From Azonexus sp. R2A61 (lineage in GTDB: Bacteria; Pseudomonadota; Gammaproteobacteria; Burkholderiales; Rhodocyclaceae): a stretch of DNA of 64,000 nt. Below the pieces are notes generated by a model. It ran no database searches. It was not told the origin of the DNA and worked only from the letters and a program-made list of their open reading frames with translations. The stretch covers positions 186,001 to 250,000 of the forward strand of contig NZ_JACBFO010000003.1 in the NCBI RefSeq assembly GCF_021401135.1, in the 5' to 3' direction. The position numbers and the translations under genes are program-made. The stretch's first letter is position 1, and the number at the start of each line of letters is the position of its first letter. Of this stretch, positions 54,340-64,000 are shown in pieces.

Positions 54340-56196
54340 TCAGAACGGGAAAAGCAGCGGTAGCACGAGTATGCAGACGATCATCACGATCAGCGTGAAC
54401 GGTACGCCGATCTTCACGAAATCGCCGAAGCGGTACTGGCCGGGGCCGAGCACCAGCGTGTTGACCGGCGATGACACCGGCGTCATGAAGGCGGCCGAGG
54501 CAGCCAGCGCGATGGTCATCGCGAACGGGTAAGGCGAAGTGCCGAGTTGCTGCGCAACGCCGATGCCGATCGGTGCCATCAGTACGGCCGTGGCGGTGTT
54601 CGATATGAACAGGCCGACCAGCGCAGTCATCGCGAACAGGGCGCCAAGCACCAGGCGCGGCGACGCGGTGCCGGTCAGTTCGAGCAGCGAGCCGACCAGC
54701 AGTTCGATACCGCCGGTTTTCTGCAGCGCCAGCGCGAAAGGCAGCATGCCGACGATCAGGATCAGGCTCTGCCAGTGGATGGCACGGTAGGCGCTTTCCA
54801 TGTCCAGGCAGCGGAAGGCGCCCAGCAGCAGGCAGCCGATCAGGGCGGCCACGACGTTGGGTACGGCACCACTGACCATCAGTCCGACGGTGATGCCGAG
54901 TGCCAGCAGCGCCAACGGGGCGCGGCGGGCGGCCGGTGCCGCCTCGTCGATTTCGGCCGGCAGGCTGAGCACCAGGAAATCGTGTGCCTGGGTGTGCAGC
55001 AGGCGGATCGACTTCCAGGTGCCGGCGACCAGCAGGGTATCGCCCATCCGCAGCTTTTCATGCAGCATGTCCTGGATGCAGCGCCCGCGCCGGCGCAGCC
55101 CCATCACGTTGATGCCGCGCTGCGAACGCATGCGCAAGTCGAGGATGGATTTGCCGATCAGCTGCGAACCGGGCGGGATAGTCACTTCGGCCAGCCCGAG
55201 CTCGCGGGTCAGGCTGGTCAGATGGTCCTCGCCGAAATCGCAGTCGATCAGGCCCATGCGTTCGATGAAGCTGGTGATGTAATAGACGTTGTCATCGGCG
55301 AAATGGACGAACAGGATGTCGCCGGCCAGGATTTCGCGGTTGGCCGAGGTGGTCAGCATGTCCTCACCGAAACGGCGCGGCCGCTCGATGGCGATCACAT
55401 TGGCACCGTAGTGGGCGCGCAGCTTCAATTCGCCCAGCGTATGGCCGATCATCGATGAATCCGGGCTGACTTCGAGGCGGCGCGTCTGCCCGTGCAGTTC
55501 GTAGTCGGCCGCCAGTTCAAGCAGTCGGCGACGTGCCCGGCGGGGTGGCCCGTCGGGTGCCGCCGCCGGACGGCCCAGGCGGCGCCGGGCGTGGATCATG
55601 TAGACGATGCCCAGCCCGAGGATCAGCAGGCCGGCCGGCGTGAAGGAAAAAAAGCCGAAGCCGTCGAATCCGGCACGCCGCAGCTCGCTGTGTACCACCA
55701 GGTTGGGTGCCGTGCCGACCAGGGTCAGCATGCCGCTGATCAGTGCGGCGAACGACAGCGGCATCATCAGCTGCGCGGGCGGGATGGACAGCCGGCTGGC
55801 GATGCTCAGGGCGACCGGGATGAAGATGGCGACCACTCCGGTCGAACTCATCACCGAGCCGAGCCCGGCGACGGCCAGCATCAGCAGGATGAGCAGGCGG
55901 TCCTGGTCATTGCCGGCGCGGTTGGTCAGCCAGTGGCCGATGCGGTAGGCGACGCCGGTGCGGACCAGTCCTTCGCCGATCACGAAAAAGGCGGCAATCA
56001 GGATCACGCTGGGATCGCTGAAGCCGGCCAGCGCTTCGGAGACGTCGAGAATGCCGAGCAGGACGAGCCCGAGCAGCGCGAGCAACGCCACCGCATCCAT
56101 CCGCGGCCGGTTGGCAATGAACGCGGCGATGCAGGCGGCGAGCAGTCCGAATACCCAGAGCATCTGCGGGTTCATGCCCGCGGCGCCAGTGCTCAC
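54340..56196 (-). CDS. SLC13-family transporter with RCK_C (TrkA-C) domains
   Basis: This 618-residue protein has two transmembrane halves (about 8-205 and 415-615) that carry the DASS/SLC13 motifs STGVVAIFIPVALS, ISGMLTLVGTAPNLVVHSE and SNTATAVLMAPIGIG. Between them lie two RCK_C/TrkA-C domains (about 230-310 and 320-400). Such chimeras include sulfate permeases of algae and cyanobacteria. Its position, convergent with the sulfite-reductase operon, makes sulfate the favoured substrate, but dicarboxylates cannot be excluded. Met at 56175 is an alternative start. Confidence 0.82.
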   Translation of the reverse strand: MSTGAAGMNPQMLWVFGLLAACIAAFIANRPRMDAVALLALLGLVLLGILDVSEALAGFSDPSVILIAAFFVIGEGLVRTGVAYRIGHWLTNRAGNDQDRLLILLMLAVAGLGSVMSSTGVVAIFIPVALSIASRLSIPPAQLMMPLSFAALISGMLTLVGTAPNLVVHSELRRAGFDGFGFFSFTPAGLLILGLGIVYMIHARRRLGRPAAAPDGPPRRARRRLLELAADYELHGQTRRLEVSPDSSMIGHTLGELKLRAHYGANVIAIERPRRFGEDMLTTSANREILAGDILFVHFADDNVYYITSFIERMGLIDCDFGEDHLTSLTRELGLAEVTIPPGSQLIGKSILDLRMRSQRGINVMGLRRRGRCIQDMLHEKLRMGDTLLVAGTWKSIRLLHTQAHDFLVLSLPAEIDEAAPAARRAPLALLALGITVGLMVSGAVPNVVAALIGCLLLGAFRCLDMESAYRAIHWQSLILIVGMLPFALALQKTGGIELLVGSLLELTGTASPRLVLGALFAMTALVGLFISNTATAVLMAPIGIGVAQQLGTSPYPFAMTIALAASAAFMTPVSSPVNTLVLGPGQYRFGDFVKIGVPFTLIVMIVCILVLPLLFPF

Positions 56197-56226
56197 CGGA
56201 GACGCCCGTTCATGCCGGCGGCGCGC

Positions 56227-58536
56227 TTACTTGCGCAGCTTGGCGAAGGCCGCGGCCATCGCGTTGCCGGCCGGCGGCGGCGCGTTGTGGCGGGCCTGTT
56301 GTTTCGACAGCGGCGCACCGCGCTGGCTACTGCCGCCATCATGCTTCTTCGGCTCGTCGGACATGCGCATGGTCAGCGCGATACGCTGGCGGGCGAGATC
56401 GACTTCCAGCACCTTGACCTTGACCACCTGGCCGGCCTTGACCACGTCGTGCGGGTCCTTGACGAAGGTGTTGGAGAGCGCCGAGACATGGACCAGGCCG
56501 TCCTGGTGCACGCCGATGTCGACGAAGGCGCCGAAGGCGGCGACGTTGGTGACGACGCCTTCGAGGATCATGCCCGGGCGCAGGTCCTTCACTTCCTCGA
56601 CGCCGTCGGCGAAGGTCGCCGTCTTGAACTCGGGGCGCGGGTCGCGGCCGGGTTTTTCCAGTTCCTTGAAGATGTCCTGCACGGTCGGCAGGCCGAAGCG
56701 TTCGTCGATGTATTTGCTCGGGTTGAGGCCCTTGAGCGCCTGGCTGTTGCCGAGCAGTTCCTTGATCGGCTTCTTCAGGTCGACGATGATTTTCTCGACC
56801 AGTGGATAGGCTTCCGGGTGCACGGACGAGGCGTCGAGCGGGTTGTCGCCGTTCGGTACGCGCAGGAAGCCGGCCGCCTGTTCGAAAGTCTTGTCGCCGA
56901 GGCGCGGCACCTTCTTCAGCTCGTCGCGCGATTTGAAGGCGCCGTGGGCGTCGCGGTAGCCGACGATGTTGGCGGCCAAGCTGGCATTCAGCCCGGAAAT
57001 GCGGGTGAGCAGCGGCACCGAAGCGGTGTTGACGTCGACGCCGACGGCATTGACGCAGTCCTCGACCACGGCATCGAGGTTCTTCGCCAGCTTGGATTGC
57101 GAGACGTCATGCTGATACTGGCCAACGCCGATCGACTTCGGCTCGATCTTGACCAGTTCGGCGAGCGGGTCCTGCAGGCGGCGGGCGATGGAAACGGCAC
57201 CGCGGATCGACACGTCGAGATCTGGGAATTCCTTGGCGGCGAGTTCGGAGGCGGAGTACACCGAGGCACCGGCTTCCGAGACGACGATCTTTTGCAGCCG
57301 GGCTTCCGGGTACTTCTTCATGACGTCCTGGACCAGCTTGTCGGTCTCGCGGCTGGCCGTGCCGTTGCCGATGGCAACCAGCGTCACGCCGTGCGCCGAG
57401 GCCAGGCGGGCGATGGTCGAGATCGAGCCGGCCCAGTCGTTGCGCGGTTCGTGCGGATAGATGGTGGCGGTGTCGAGCAGCTTGCCGGTGGCGTCGACGA
57501 CGGCGATCTTGCAGCCGGTACGGATGCCCGGGTCGATGCCCATGGTCACGTGCTGGCCGGCCGGCGCTGCGAGCAGCAGGTCTTTCAGGTTCTTGCCGAA
57601 GATGCGGATGGCTTCTTCCTCGGCGCGCTCGCGCAACTCGTTGACCAGTTCGAGTTCGAGGTGGGTATAGACCTTGACCTTCCAGGTCCAGCGCACGGTG
57701 TCCTGCAGCCATTTGTCGGCCGGGCGGTTCTGGTGCTTGATGCCGAAACGGGCGGCAATGCGCTGTTCGCACGGGTTGGAACCAGGTTTGATCGCGTCCT
57801 CGTTCAATTCCGAGTCGAGCACCAGGGCGACGTTGAGGAAACCTTCGTTGCGCCCGCGCAAGAGCGCCAGCGCGCGGTGCGAGGGCATGTCGACGATGGA
57901 CTCGGCGAAGTCGAACCAGTCGCGGAACTTGGCGCCTTCGGTTTCCTTGCCTTCGACCACGGTCGACCGCAAAAGTCCGTGCTCTTTCAGGTAGTCGCGC
58001 AGCGTCTGCAAGAGTTGCGCGTCTTCGGCGAACTTTTCCATCAGGATCTGGCGGGCGCCGTCGAGCACCGCCTTGGTGTCGGCGAAACCGGCCTCGGCGT
58101 TGAGGTACTTCCCGGCTTCGTCTTCCGGCGTCAACTCGGGGTTGTCCAGCAGGCCGAGGGCGAGCGGCTCGATGCCGGCTTCGCGGGCGATCTGCGCCTT
58201 GGTCCGGCGCTTCTGCTTGTACGGCAGGTAGAGATCTTCCAGGCGTTGCTTGGTTTCGGCGTTCTCGATCTCGCCGCGCAGTTCCGGCGTCAGCTTGCCC
58301 TGTTCCTCGATGCTGGCCAGCACCGCGCCGCGGCGATCCTCGAGCTCGCGCAGGTAACCGAGGCGCTCTTCGAGGTTGCGCAGCTGGGTGTCGTCGAGTT
58401 CACCGGTGACTTCCTTGCGGTAGCGGGCGATGAAGGGCACGGTGGCGCCTTCGTCGAGGAGCTGGACGGCGGCCTTGACCTGGGCCGGGCGGACGCCGAG
58501 TTCGAGGGCGATGCGGTGTTCGATGGGTGCGAGCAT
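56227..58536 (-). CDS. tex: Tex, S1-domain RNA-binding transcription accessory protein
   Basis: The start at 58536 ([14 protein letters not shown]) gives 769 residues, normal for Tex; a longer in-frame reading is not conserved. The N-terminal helical region is [21 protein letters not shown]. The YqgF-like nuclease-fold domain begins at [17 protein letters not shown] (about 330-346). HhH motifs lie at about 490-560, and an S1 domain at about 640-715 ([24 protein letters not shown]). Tex binds RNA/nucleic acids and affects transcription and stress tolerance. A GTCGACCGCAA copy lies within the gene at 57962. Confidence 0.95.
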   Translation of the reverse strand: MLAPIEHRIALELGVRPAQVKAAVQLLDEGATVPFIARYRKEVTGELDDTQLRNLEERLGYLRELEDRRGAVLASIEEQGKLTPELRGEIENAETKQRLEDLYLPYKQKRRTKAQIAREAGIEPLALGLLDNPELTPEDEAGKYLNAEAGFADTKAVLDGARQILMEKFAEDAQLLQTLRDYLKEHGLLRSTVVEGKETEGAKFRDWFDFAESIVDMPSHRALALLRGRNEGFLNVALVLDSELNEDAIKPGSNPCEQRIAARFGIKHQNRPADKWLQDTVRWTWKVKVYTHLELELVNELRERAEEEAIRIFGKNLKDLLLAAPAGQHVTMGIDPGIRTGCKIAVVDATGKLLDTATIYPHEPRNDWAGSISTIARLASAHGVTLVAIGNGTASRETDKLVQDVMKKYPEARLQKIVVSEAGASVYSASELAAKEFPDLDVSIRGAVSIARRLQDPLAELVKIEPKSIGVGQYQHDVSQSKLAKNLDAVVEDCVNAVGVDVNTASVPLLTRISGLNASLAANIVGYRDAHGAFKSRDELKKVPRLGDKTFEQAAGFLRVPNGDNPLDASSVHPEAYPLVEKIIVDLKKPIKELLGNSQALKGLNPSKYIDERFGLPTVQDIFKELEKPGRDPRPEFKTATFADGVEEVKDLRPGMILEGVVTNVAAFGAFVDIGVHQDGLVHVSALSNTFVKDPHDVVKAGQVVKVKVLEVDLARQRIALTMRMSDEPKKHDGGSSQRGAPLSKQQARHNAPPPAGNAMAAAFAKLRK

Positions 58537-58665
58537 GGAGGGCAACGGGTGCGGCGAAAAACGGGGGGTGAATGATGCGGAATCCCGGCCCGAATTACAA
58601 CCCGTCGCCCGGCTTTCCGGGCTGGTGTAGGATGACAGGATCACAACGCCGCAGGGAGAGAGGGC

Positions 58666-59106
58666 ATGAAAGTCGAAACTTATTTGTTCGGTCAGATCGA
58701 TGTTGCGCCGGAGAAGGTGATTTCCTTCCCGAAGGGGCTGGTCGGCTTCGAAAGCAACCGGCGTTTCACGTTGGCGCACGAAGAAGGCAAGGATGGCCCG
58801 GACAGCTTCACGCTGCAGTCGCTCGACGATCCGACACTGGCCTTCCAGATCATCGATCCGGCGGCACTCGGCTTCAATTACGAACTGGTGCTCAGCAACG
58901 AGGAAAGCGCGCTGCTGCAGGCACCGGCGCCGACGGATGTGGCAGTGATGCTGGTGCTGTTCAAGCAGGAAGAGGGCAAGCCGTCGGTGACGCCGAACCT
59001 GCGGGCGCCGCTGGTCATCAACCTGAAGGCGCGGATCGGCTTGCAGAAAGTCATGGAGGTGCTGCGGCCGAACATCACGCTGTCCAACCTGGCCAGCGCG
59101 GTCTGA
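58666..59106 (+). CDS. fliW: FliW, flagellar assembly factor
   Basis: This 146-residue FliW has the family segments [30 protein letters not shown] and [21 protein letters not shown]. FliW binds flagellin and CsrA, coupling flagellin export to its translation. No csrA or flagellin gene is adjacent. It is followed by a strong bidirectional terminator and is divergent from tex across 129 bases, in which nothing else stands out apart from a G-rich ribosome-site region. Confidence 0.92.
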   Translation: MKVETYLFGQIDVAPEKVISFPKGLVGFESNRRFTLAHEEGKDGPDSFTLQSLDDPTLAFQIIDPAALGFNYELVLSNEESALLQAPAPTDVAVMLVLFKQEEGKPSVTPNLRAPLVINLKARIGLQKVMEVLRPNITLSNLASAV

Positions 59107-59122
59107 GCCTGCGCTTCAACGG

Positions 59123-59151
59123 AAAGGGCCACGCCTGGTGCGTGGCCCTTT
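59123..59151. terminator. Bidirectional intrinsic terminator between fliW and the FIST gene
   Basis: A perfect 12-bp stem (AAAGGGCCACGC and its complement) with the 5-base loop CTGGT is flanked by A- and T-runs. It sits exactly between the convergent stops at 59106 and 59152, so it can end transcription from both sides. Confidence 0.88.
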
Positions 59152-60276
59152 TCATTTGCCGCGGCAGCAGACCAGCGCGGCGTGATGGAGTTGCGGGATG
59201 CCGATCTGACGGGCCGTATCGATTTCCCCCATCGAGACGGCGCCGACCACGCGGTCGACCTCGCAGGCTTGTTCGAGCATGCTCAGTTCGCATTCGGCAT
59301 CGCTCCCCAGGTGCTGGCGTCGGCCTGCGCAGTAAAAGGCGAGCAGCGTGTCGTGCGGTCCGGCATGGGGGCGCAGGCCTTCGGCCAGTTGCTCGATGCA
59401 GTGGCTTTCGGTGAGCGACGGCGCGCGCAGCAGCTTGAGCAGCGAATTGGCGGGAACTTCGCCGATGCATCTCAGGCTGCCATCGTCCTCGATGCACATC
59501 GGCATGCGGACGAGAACGTCGAGCGCGGAAATTTCGCCAAACGGGTAGTGGACCGCATGCTCGTAGAAGTTTTCTCGGGTCAGTTCGACACCGCGGTCGC
59601 GCAGCAGGATATCGCGATAGACCTCGAAAGGCGGTCGGCCTTCGATGTTGTCGATGCGGTTACCGGCGACCGAAACGGCCCGCAGCGGGTTTTCCGGCAA
59701 GGGGTAAGCGTGGCGGACGACCGGATGGCTTGCGGTCAACATCCCGAAAACCCCGTTTTTCAGACGGCGCTCGCCGTCGAACAGGCAGGTCGTCGGCTGG
59801 AAGTTGTCGTTGCCGGCATTGATGCCGGCGTAATGCACGCGTTTGCCGAGCGTCAGATAAAGGGCGTGCAGCATCGAACCGACATTGGGCAGCAGGCAAT
59901 CGAAGATCAGGAAGAAGGTCGGCTTGCCTGGTGCGAAGGCCGTCAGCGCATGGCTGGCGGTTTCGGCCAGGGCCTGGACGGGGAGAACTCCGGGCGCTGT
60001 CGTATCGACCAGCACCCACGACGGGCGGCGGTCGAAGCGCAGCAGCAGCACGCCCCGGTCGACAAAACGCCGTTCGGCAATCAGCGCCGGAAAGACGGCG
60101 CCGCATAGCGGAATCCCCTGCGCGCGGCAGACTGCCTGTACCGCGTCGATGCGCTCGCCTTCGGCCGCCGGCAGCAGGGCCAGCACACCAAGTTCGGGGC
60201 GGTCGGCACGCCAGTCGGCGAGTGTCGGCGCCAGTTCGCGCCAGTCGTCCAGATAGCGTGCCGCGGAGAATTGCAT
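59152..60276 (-). CDS. FIST-domain sensory protein
   Basis: This 374-residue protein has FIST_N (about 25-215; FLIFDCLLPNVGSMLHALYLTLGKRVHYAGINAGND) and FIST_C (about 220-355; EVYRDILLRDRG, HYPFGEISALDVLVRMPMCIEDDGSL). FIST domains are thought to bind small ligands such as amino acids and usually feed signalling proteins. No output domain is present. The PAS-GGDEF gene 2 kb away could be a partner, which is inference. It lies 6 bases after the carbonic-anhydrase gene and ends at the bidirectional terminator. Confidence 0.85.
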   Translation of the reverse strand: MQFSAARYLDDWRELAPTLADWRADRPELGVLALLPAAEGERIDAVQAVCRAQGIPLCGAVFPALIAERRFVDRGVLLLRFDRRPSWVLVDTTAPGVLPVQALAETASHALTAFAPGKPTFFLIFDCLLPNVGSMLHALYLTLGKRVHYAGINAGNDNFQPTTCLFDGERRLKNGVFGMLTASHPVVRHAYPLPENPLRAVSVAGNRIDNIEGRPPFEVYRDILLRDRGVELTRENFYEHAVHYPFGEISALDVLVRMPMCIEDDGSLRCIGEVPANSLLKLLRAPSLTESHCIEQLAEGLRPHAGPHDTLLAFYCAGRRQHLGSDAECELSMLEQACEVDRVVGAVSMGEIDTARQIGIPQLHHAALVCCRGK

Positions 60277-60282
60277 GGCCGC

Positions 60283-60804
60283 TCAGATCGTCTGCAGCGT
60301 GTCGCGGTAGCGGCCTGCGTTATGCACGTAGTGTTCGGCCGATTTGAGCAGGCGGGCGAGCTCCTCGTCGGACAGCTCGCGCACCACCTTGCCGGGCGAG
60401 CCGACGATCAGGCAGCGGTCGGGGAAAACCTTGCCTTCCGGGATCAGCGTATTGGCGCCGACGATGCTGCCCTTGCCGATGACGGCGCGGTTGAGGATCA
60501 CCGAGCCGATGCCGATCAGGCTGCCGTCGCCGACCGTGCAGCCGTGCAGCATGACCAGATGGCCGACGGTAACGTTGGCGCCGATGTGCATCGGCACGCC
60601 TTCGTCGGTGTGCAGCACCGAACCGTCCTGGATGTTGCTGTTGGCGCCGATGTGGATCGGGTCATTGTCGCCGCGCAGCGTGGCGTTCCACCAGATTGAG
60701 GTGTTTTCGGCCAGGCGCACGTCGCCGATCACGGTGGCGTTGGGCGCGATCCAGGCGGACGGGGCGATCAGCGGCGACTTGTCGCCGAGGCGGTAGGTGG
60801 GCAT
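60283..60804 (-). CDS. Gamma-class carbonic anhydrase family protein
   Basis: The start at 60804 follows GGAG. The 173-residue left-handed beta-helix shows the hexapeptide repeats ([31 protein letters not shown]) and the three zinc histidines of the gamma class: one in SVLHTDEG and two in [11 protein letters not shown]. coli relatives (YrdA, PaaY) show weak or thioesterase-like activity, so carbonic anhydrase function is not certain. It lies between the symporter and FIST genes, with a palindrome copy 21 bases upstream. Confidence 0.88.
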   Translation of the reverse strand: MPTYRLGDKSPLIAPSAWIAPNATVIGDVRLAENTSIWWNATLRGDNDPIHIGANSNIQDGSVLHTDEGVPMHIGANVTVGHLVMLHGCTVGDGSLIGIGSVILNRAVIGKGSIVGANTLIPEGKVFPDRCLIVGSPGKVVRELSDEELARLLKSAEHYVHNAGRYRDTLQTI

Positions 60805-60824
60805 GGGGGTTTTCTCCGGTTTTT

Positions 60825-60836
60825 GCGGTCGACCGC
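60825..60836. repeat. Iterated palindrome GCGGTCGACCGC, intergenic copy
   Basis: This exact copy lies in the 37 bases between the symporter stop and the carbonic-anhydrase start, 41 bases from the next copy. Confidence 0.65.
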
Positions 60837-60841
60837 GGGAA

Positions 60842-62095
60842 TCAGCCGATTTTGCTGCCATTCTCGCGGTCGACCGCAAGTTTCTGCACGATCAGGCTGC
60901 CGATCATGTCGCCCTCGACATTGACCGCCGTACGCGTCGTATCGAGCAGGCGGTCGATCGGCAGCAGGATGGCGATTGCTTCGCTGGGCAGGCCGACCGA
61001 TTCGAGCACCAGTACCATCGACAGCATGCCGACGCTGGGAATGCCCGGCGCGCCGATGGCGCCCAGCATGGCAACGAAAAAGACGATCAGCTGGCTGGCT
61101 AGATCGAGTTCGATGCCGGCCAGCCGGGCAACGAACAAGGCCGCCGCCGCCTCGTAGAGGGCGGTTCCGTCCATATTGACGGTGGCGCCGAGCGGCACGA
61201 CGAAGCCGGCGATTTCCTTCTTCACGTGCAGATGCTGCTCGGTGCAGCGCAGCGTCACCGGCATCGTCGCCGAACTGGAACTGGTCGCGAAAGCGGTGAT
61301 CAGCGCTTCGCGGGCGCCCTTGAAGAAGCGCCACGGCGTCATCCCGGTCAGCAGCCAGAGGATGCCCGGCAGCACCACGATCCCGTGGAACAGCGTGGTG
61401 CCGGTGACCACGGCGATGAAATGGCCGAGGCTTTCCAGCAGGTCGAGCTGCTGCGTGGCGACCAGCTGCAGCAGCAGCGCCGCCAGGCCGAGCGGCGCCA
61501 GACGCATGATCCAGCCGACCACGGTCAGGCACAATTCGAGCAGTTCCTCGAACAACCGGCGGAGGGTGCGGAAGCGTTCGCCGCCGACGACCAGCGCCAC
61601 GCCGAGGAACAGCGCGATGACGACGATGGCCAGGATGTCGCCGCCGGCCAGGGCCTTGAACGGATTCTGGAACAGGCCGCGGAGGAACTGCGCGATGTAG
61701 TCGGGCAGCGGCATCTGGCGCGCCTGGTAGTGCTGCGTCGCTTCGGCGAACATCGCCAGATGCAGGCCCTCGCCGGGCCGGAACAGGTTGGCGGCGCCGA
61801 AGCCGATCAGGATGGCGAGCGTCGTCGTTGCCAGAAAGAACAGCAGCGTCGTCACCCAGACGCGGTGCATGCGCTGATGGGCTGCCAGCGCCGCCACTCC
61901 GGTGACGATGGAGGCAAAGACCAGCGGTACCAGCACCATGCGCAGCAGGTCGAGGAACAGGTTGCCGAGCAGTTTTGCCCCATATAGCGTCGTCGCCGCA
62001 TGCGCCGCGCCCGGTGCCTGGGACAGCCAGAGTCCGGCAGTCACGCCGAGCAGGCAGCCGATCAGGATTTGCGTGTTCAGCGAGGGCAGTTTCAT
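60842..62095 (-). CDS. Dicarboxylate/amino acid:cation symporter (DAACS)
   Basis: The start at 62095 ([17 protein letters not shown]) gives 417 residues, typical of GltP/DctA transporters. About eight helices plus two re-entrant loops are seen. Signature motifs are [16 protein letters not shown] (HP1, about 275-290), [17 protein letters not shown] (TM7, about 313-329) and [21 protein letters not shown] (HP2). It imports C4-dicarboxylates, glutamate or aspartate with Na+ or H+. Its C-terminal AVDRENGSK is encoded by a copy of the repeated palindrome. Confidence 0.9.
   Translation of the reverse strand: MKLPSLNTQILIGCLLGVTAGLWLSQAPGAAHAATTLYGAKLLGNLFLDLLRMVLVPLVFASIVTGVAALAAHQRMHRVWVTTLLFFLATTTLAILIGFGAANLFRPGEGLHLAMFAEATQHYQARQMPLPDYIAQFLRGLFQNPFKALAGGDILAIVVIALFLGVALVVGGERFRTLRRLFEELLELCLTVVGWIMRLAPLGLAALLLQLVATQQLDLLESLGHFIAVVTGTTLFHGIVVLPGILWLLTGMTPWRFFKGAREALITAFATSSSSATMPVTLRCTEQHLHVKKEIAGFVVPLGATVNMDGTALYEAAAALFVARLAGIELDLASQLIVFFVAMLGAIGAPGIPSVGMLSMVLVLESVGLPSEAIAILLPIDRLLDTTRTAVNVEGDMIGSLIVQKLAVDRENGSKIG
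60866..60877. repeat. Iterated palindrome GCGGTCGACCGC, copy at the symporter 3' end
   Basis: This exact copy lies in the last codons of the symporter gene. With the copy at 60825 it forms a close pair around the gene's stop. Confidence 0.6.
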
Positions 62096-62252
62096 TGCAG
62101 GTGGAAGTCGGGGCGGTCTCCCCATTCTACCGGCAGGAAGCCCGGTCTGCCCCATCCGTCGCGGTTTTGCCGGAAATCGGCTGCGCCCGCGTGCTGGTCA
62201 TTTACGGATAAAAAGCTTATTCTCCGCGAGGTTATAGGGGGGTGGTTGCTGC

Positions 62253-64000
62253 ATGGCTGAGGGGATGACAAACGACAATGAATGGGTGCGCCGTTTGTTC
62301 GAGGCGTCGGCCGATCCTGCCTGGATCATCGTGGAGGACAGGTTCGTCGACTGCAACGATGCGGCGGTGCAGGCGCTCGGCTATCCCAGCCGCGAAGTGC
62401 TGCTGAATACCCATCCGTGGGTGTTGTCGCCGCCGTTTCAACCCGACGGGGAAAGCTCCGACGACAAGGCGGCGCGCCTGATTGCCGAAACGCGGGTCCG
62501 CGGTTTTCATTGTTTCGAGTGGATGCATCGTCGTTTCGACGGCAGCGATTTCCTGGTCGAGGTCACGCTGTCGCAGGCGAATCATCAGGGCGAACCGCTG
62601 ATCGTCTGCATCTGGCGCGACCTTTCGGCACGCCGGGCGAAGGACGAGAAAATCCGCGAGTTGCTGGCCGAACAGCAGCTGATCTTCGACAACGCCAACG
62701 CCGGCATCCTGATTTCGCGCCAGCGCCGTGTCGTCCGTTGCAACCGGCGCTTTGCCGAAATGCTCGGTTACGACTCGCCGGATGAATTGCTCGGCCAGTG
62801 TTCGCGCATCTTCTACCGTTCCGACGAGGAGTTCGAGCAGTGCGGCGTGCAGGGGTATGGGCAGTTGCAGGCGCGCGGCCAGGCCTATTTCGAATGCCTC
62901 CTGCGGCGCAAGGACGGCAGCGATCTGTGGGTGGTCCAGTCCGGCAGCACGCTCGAGCACGGCGAGCGCGATGTGTTCGAAATGCCGACGATCTGGGTCT
63001 ATACCGACGTCAGCTTGCAGAAACTTGCCGAACTGGCCCTGCGCCGCTCCGAAGAGAAATTCTCGAAAGCCTTCGATTTCTGCCCGCTGGCAGCATCCAT
63101 CTCGACGCTGGACGACGGTCTGTTCCTCGAAGTGAATCAGGGCTACGAACGGCATTTCGGCTGGACACGCGCCGAACTGCTCGGCCGCAGCTCGGTTGCC
63201 GTCGGCCTGTGGCCGGACGGCAAGGCACGCGAAGCATGGCTGCAGGCCGTGCGGGCAGGGCAACGCCTGGATGATTACGAAGCCAGCTGGGTGCACAAAT
63301 CCGGCGAGCGCCGGGTGGTGCACCTGTCCAGCGAAATATTCGAGCTGGAAGGGCGGGCCGTCATCCTGAACTACGTGACCGATGTCACCGCGCTCAAACT
63401 CGCCGAGCAGGACCTGCGCATCGCCGCCGCCGCCTTCGATTCGCAGGAAAGCATGATCGTCACCGATGCGCGCGGGATCATCCTGCGGGTTAACCGGGCC
63501 TTTACCGAAACCACCGGTTACAGCGCCGAAGACGTGATCGGCAAGACGCCGGCCGTGCTGCGTTCCGGCCGGCACGATGCGGTTTTCTACCAGGACATGT
63601 GGCGGACCATCGCCGAGCAGGGTAGCTGGCAGGGCGAAATCTGGGATCGCCGCAAGAACGGCGAAATCTATCCGAAATGGTTGACCATTTCGGCGGTGGC
63701 CGACGCCAGCGGTGTGGTGACGCATTATGTCGGGTCGCATTTCGACATCACCGAGCGCAAGCTGGCCGAAGAGCGGATCAATACGCTGGCCTTCTACGAT
63801 CAACTGACCGGATTGCCCAACCGCACGCTGCTCTTCGACCGACTGAACCGGGCGCTGGCCCGGGCGCAGCGCCAGACCAATCACGGGGCCTTGCTGTTCA
63901 TCGACCTGGATAATTTCAAGACGCTCAACGATACCCAGGGCCACGACATCGGCGACCGGCTGTTGAAGGAAGTGTCGCAACGCATCAAGACATGCATCCG
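62253..64000 (+). CDS. Multi-PAS GGDEF (diguanylate cyclase) protein, 3' partial
   Basis: The frame from ATG 62253 (MAEGMTNDNEWVRRLFE) stays open to the window end, giving 582 residues. Four PAS-type domains follow one another, at about 8-128, 135-262, 265-390 and 395-505; each ends in a PAC-like DLS/DVS/DVT/DIT motif. The start of a GGDEF domain (FYDQLTGLPNRTLLFDRLNRAL, then LLFIDLDNFKTLND) begins near 510. The GGDEF signature itself, and any EAL domain, would lie beyond the edge. It probably makes c-di-GMP in response to ligands or redox. Met at 62265 is a less likely start. Confidence 0.88.
   Translation, partial: MAEGMTNDNEWVRRLFEASADPAWIIVEDRFVDCNDAAVQALGYPSREVLLNTHPWVLSPPFQPDGESSDDKAARLIAETRVRGFHCFEWMHRRFDGSDFLVEVTLSQANHQGEPLIVCIWRDLSARRAKDEKIRELLAEQQLIFDNANAGILISRQRRVVRCNRRFAEMLGYDSPDELLGQCSRIFYRSDEEFEQCGVQGYGQLQARGQAYFECLLRRKDGSDLWVVQSGSTLEHGERDVFEMPTIWVYTDVSLQKLAELALRRSEEKFSKAFDFCPLAASISTLDDGLFLEVNQGYERHFGWTRAELLGRSSVAVGLWPDGKAREAWLQAVRAGQRLDDYEASWVHKSGERRVVHLSSEIFELEGRAVILNYVTDVTALKLAEQDLRIAAAAFDSQESMIVTDARGIILRVNRAFTETTGYSAEDVIGKTPAVLRSGRHDAVFYQDMWRTIAEQGSWQGEIWDRRKNGEIYPKWLTISAVADASGVVTHYVGSHFDITERKLAEERINTLAFYDQLTGLPNRTLLFDRLNRALARAQRQTNHGALLFIDLDNFKTLNDTQGHDIGDRLLKEVSQRIKTCI

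Noticed and set aside
55492..58575. A 1027-codon open frame on the plus strand
   Set aside because: It is antisense to the SLC13 transporter and tex genes, has no domain or ribosome site, and is an artefact of high GC third-codon positions.

Overview
The window is about 65% GC and looks like the chromosome of a free-living, nitrogen-fixing betaproteobacterium, most likely of the Rhodocyclales (Dechloromonas/Azonexus/Azospira type). The evidence is the set of gene families: a NifL-NifA pair, a nif-type rnf operon, NifF, NifZ and a thioredoxin-like [2Fe-2S] ferredoxin, plus ModE-type molybdate genes, FliW, EmrAB and Kup. No rRNA, tRNA, CRISPR array, insertion sequence or phage gene was seen, and no gap between genes reaches 300 bases.

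Layout. (1) 1-6.4 kb: a CHAT-protease-like protein, a FecR-type protein, an unknown protein, a SIMPL-domain protein and a double-receiver response regulator. (2) 6.5-11.7 kb: the classical molybdate locus modE-A-B-C-D plus a NifX-like protein, with a divergent Mop-domain gene. (3) 11.7-19.5 kb: a nine-gene minus-strand operon holding a second Mod-like ABC transporter, a tiny Cys-Cys protein, a di-haem oxidoreductase, an iron-type binding protein, a TonB-dependent outer-membrane receptor, an XRE regulator and an unknown protein. Sequences resembling ModE boxes lie in front of it. This is the best candidate here for an undescribed system: molybdenum-regulated, energised outer-membrane uptake. 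(4) 19.5-21.7 kb: a nif accessory operon (ferredoxin, nifZ, nifF, unknown, DUF2478) behind a sigma-54 promoter and NifA site, then an EmrR-like/emrA/emrB efflux operon. (5) 25.2-35.3 kb: nifL-nifA diverging from rnfABCDGEH and an antiporter. The shared 264-base region has one NifA site and two outward sigma-54 promoters. (6) 35.4-48.1 kb: housekeeping and metabolic genes (kup, rimO, FAD dehydrogenase, DapB-like protein, hslO, ArsC-like protein, LysR, oxidoreductases). (7) 48.1-56.2 kb: a DMT exporter and a MocR regulator, then ccoG-cysI-DUF934 and an SLC13/RCK transporter. A repeated decamer with 31-base spacing flanks the MocR gene on both sides and suggests it controls this sulfur operon. 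(8) 56.2-64 kb: tex, fliW, a FIST sensor, a gamma carbonic anhydrase, a dicarboxylate symporter and a PAS-GGDEF protein cut by the window end.

The first half is dominated by diazotrophy. Molybdenum is taken up and sensed (mod, Mop, the TonB operon), NifA controls the electron supply (Rnf, flavodoxin, ferredoxin), and NifL adjusts NifA to redox and nitrogen state. The nif structural genes themselves are not in the window.

A 12-base palindrome, GCGGTCGACCGC, and its half-forms recur across the window inside and between genes far more often than chance would give. It resembles the highly iterated palindromes known from cyanobacteria.
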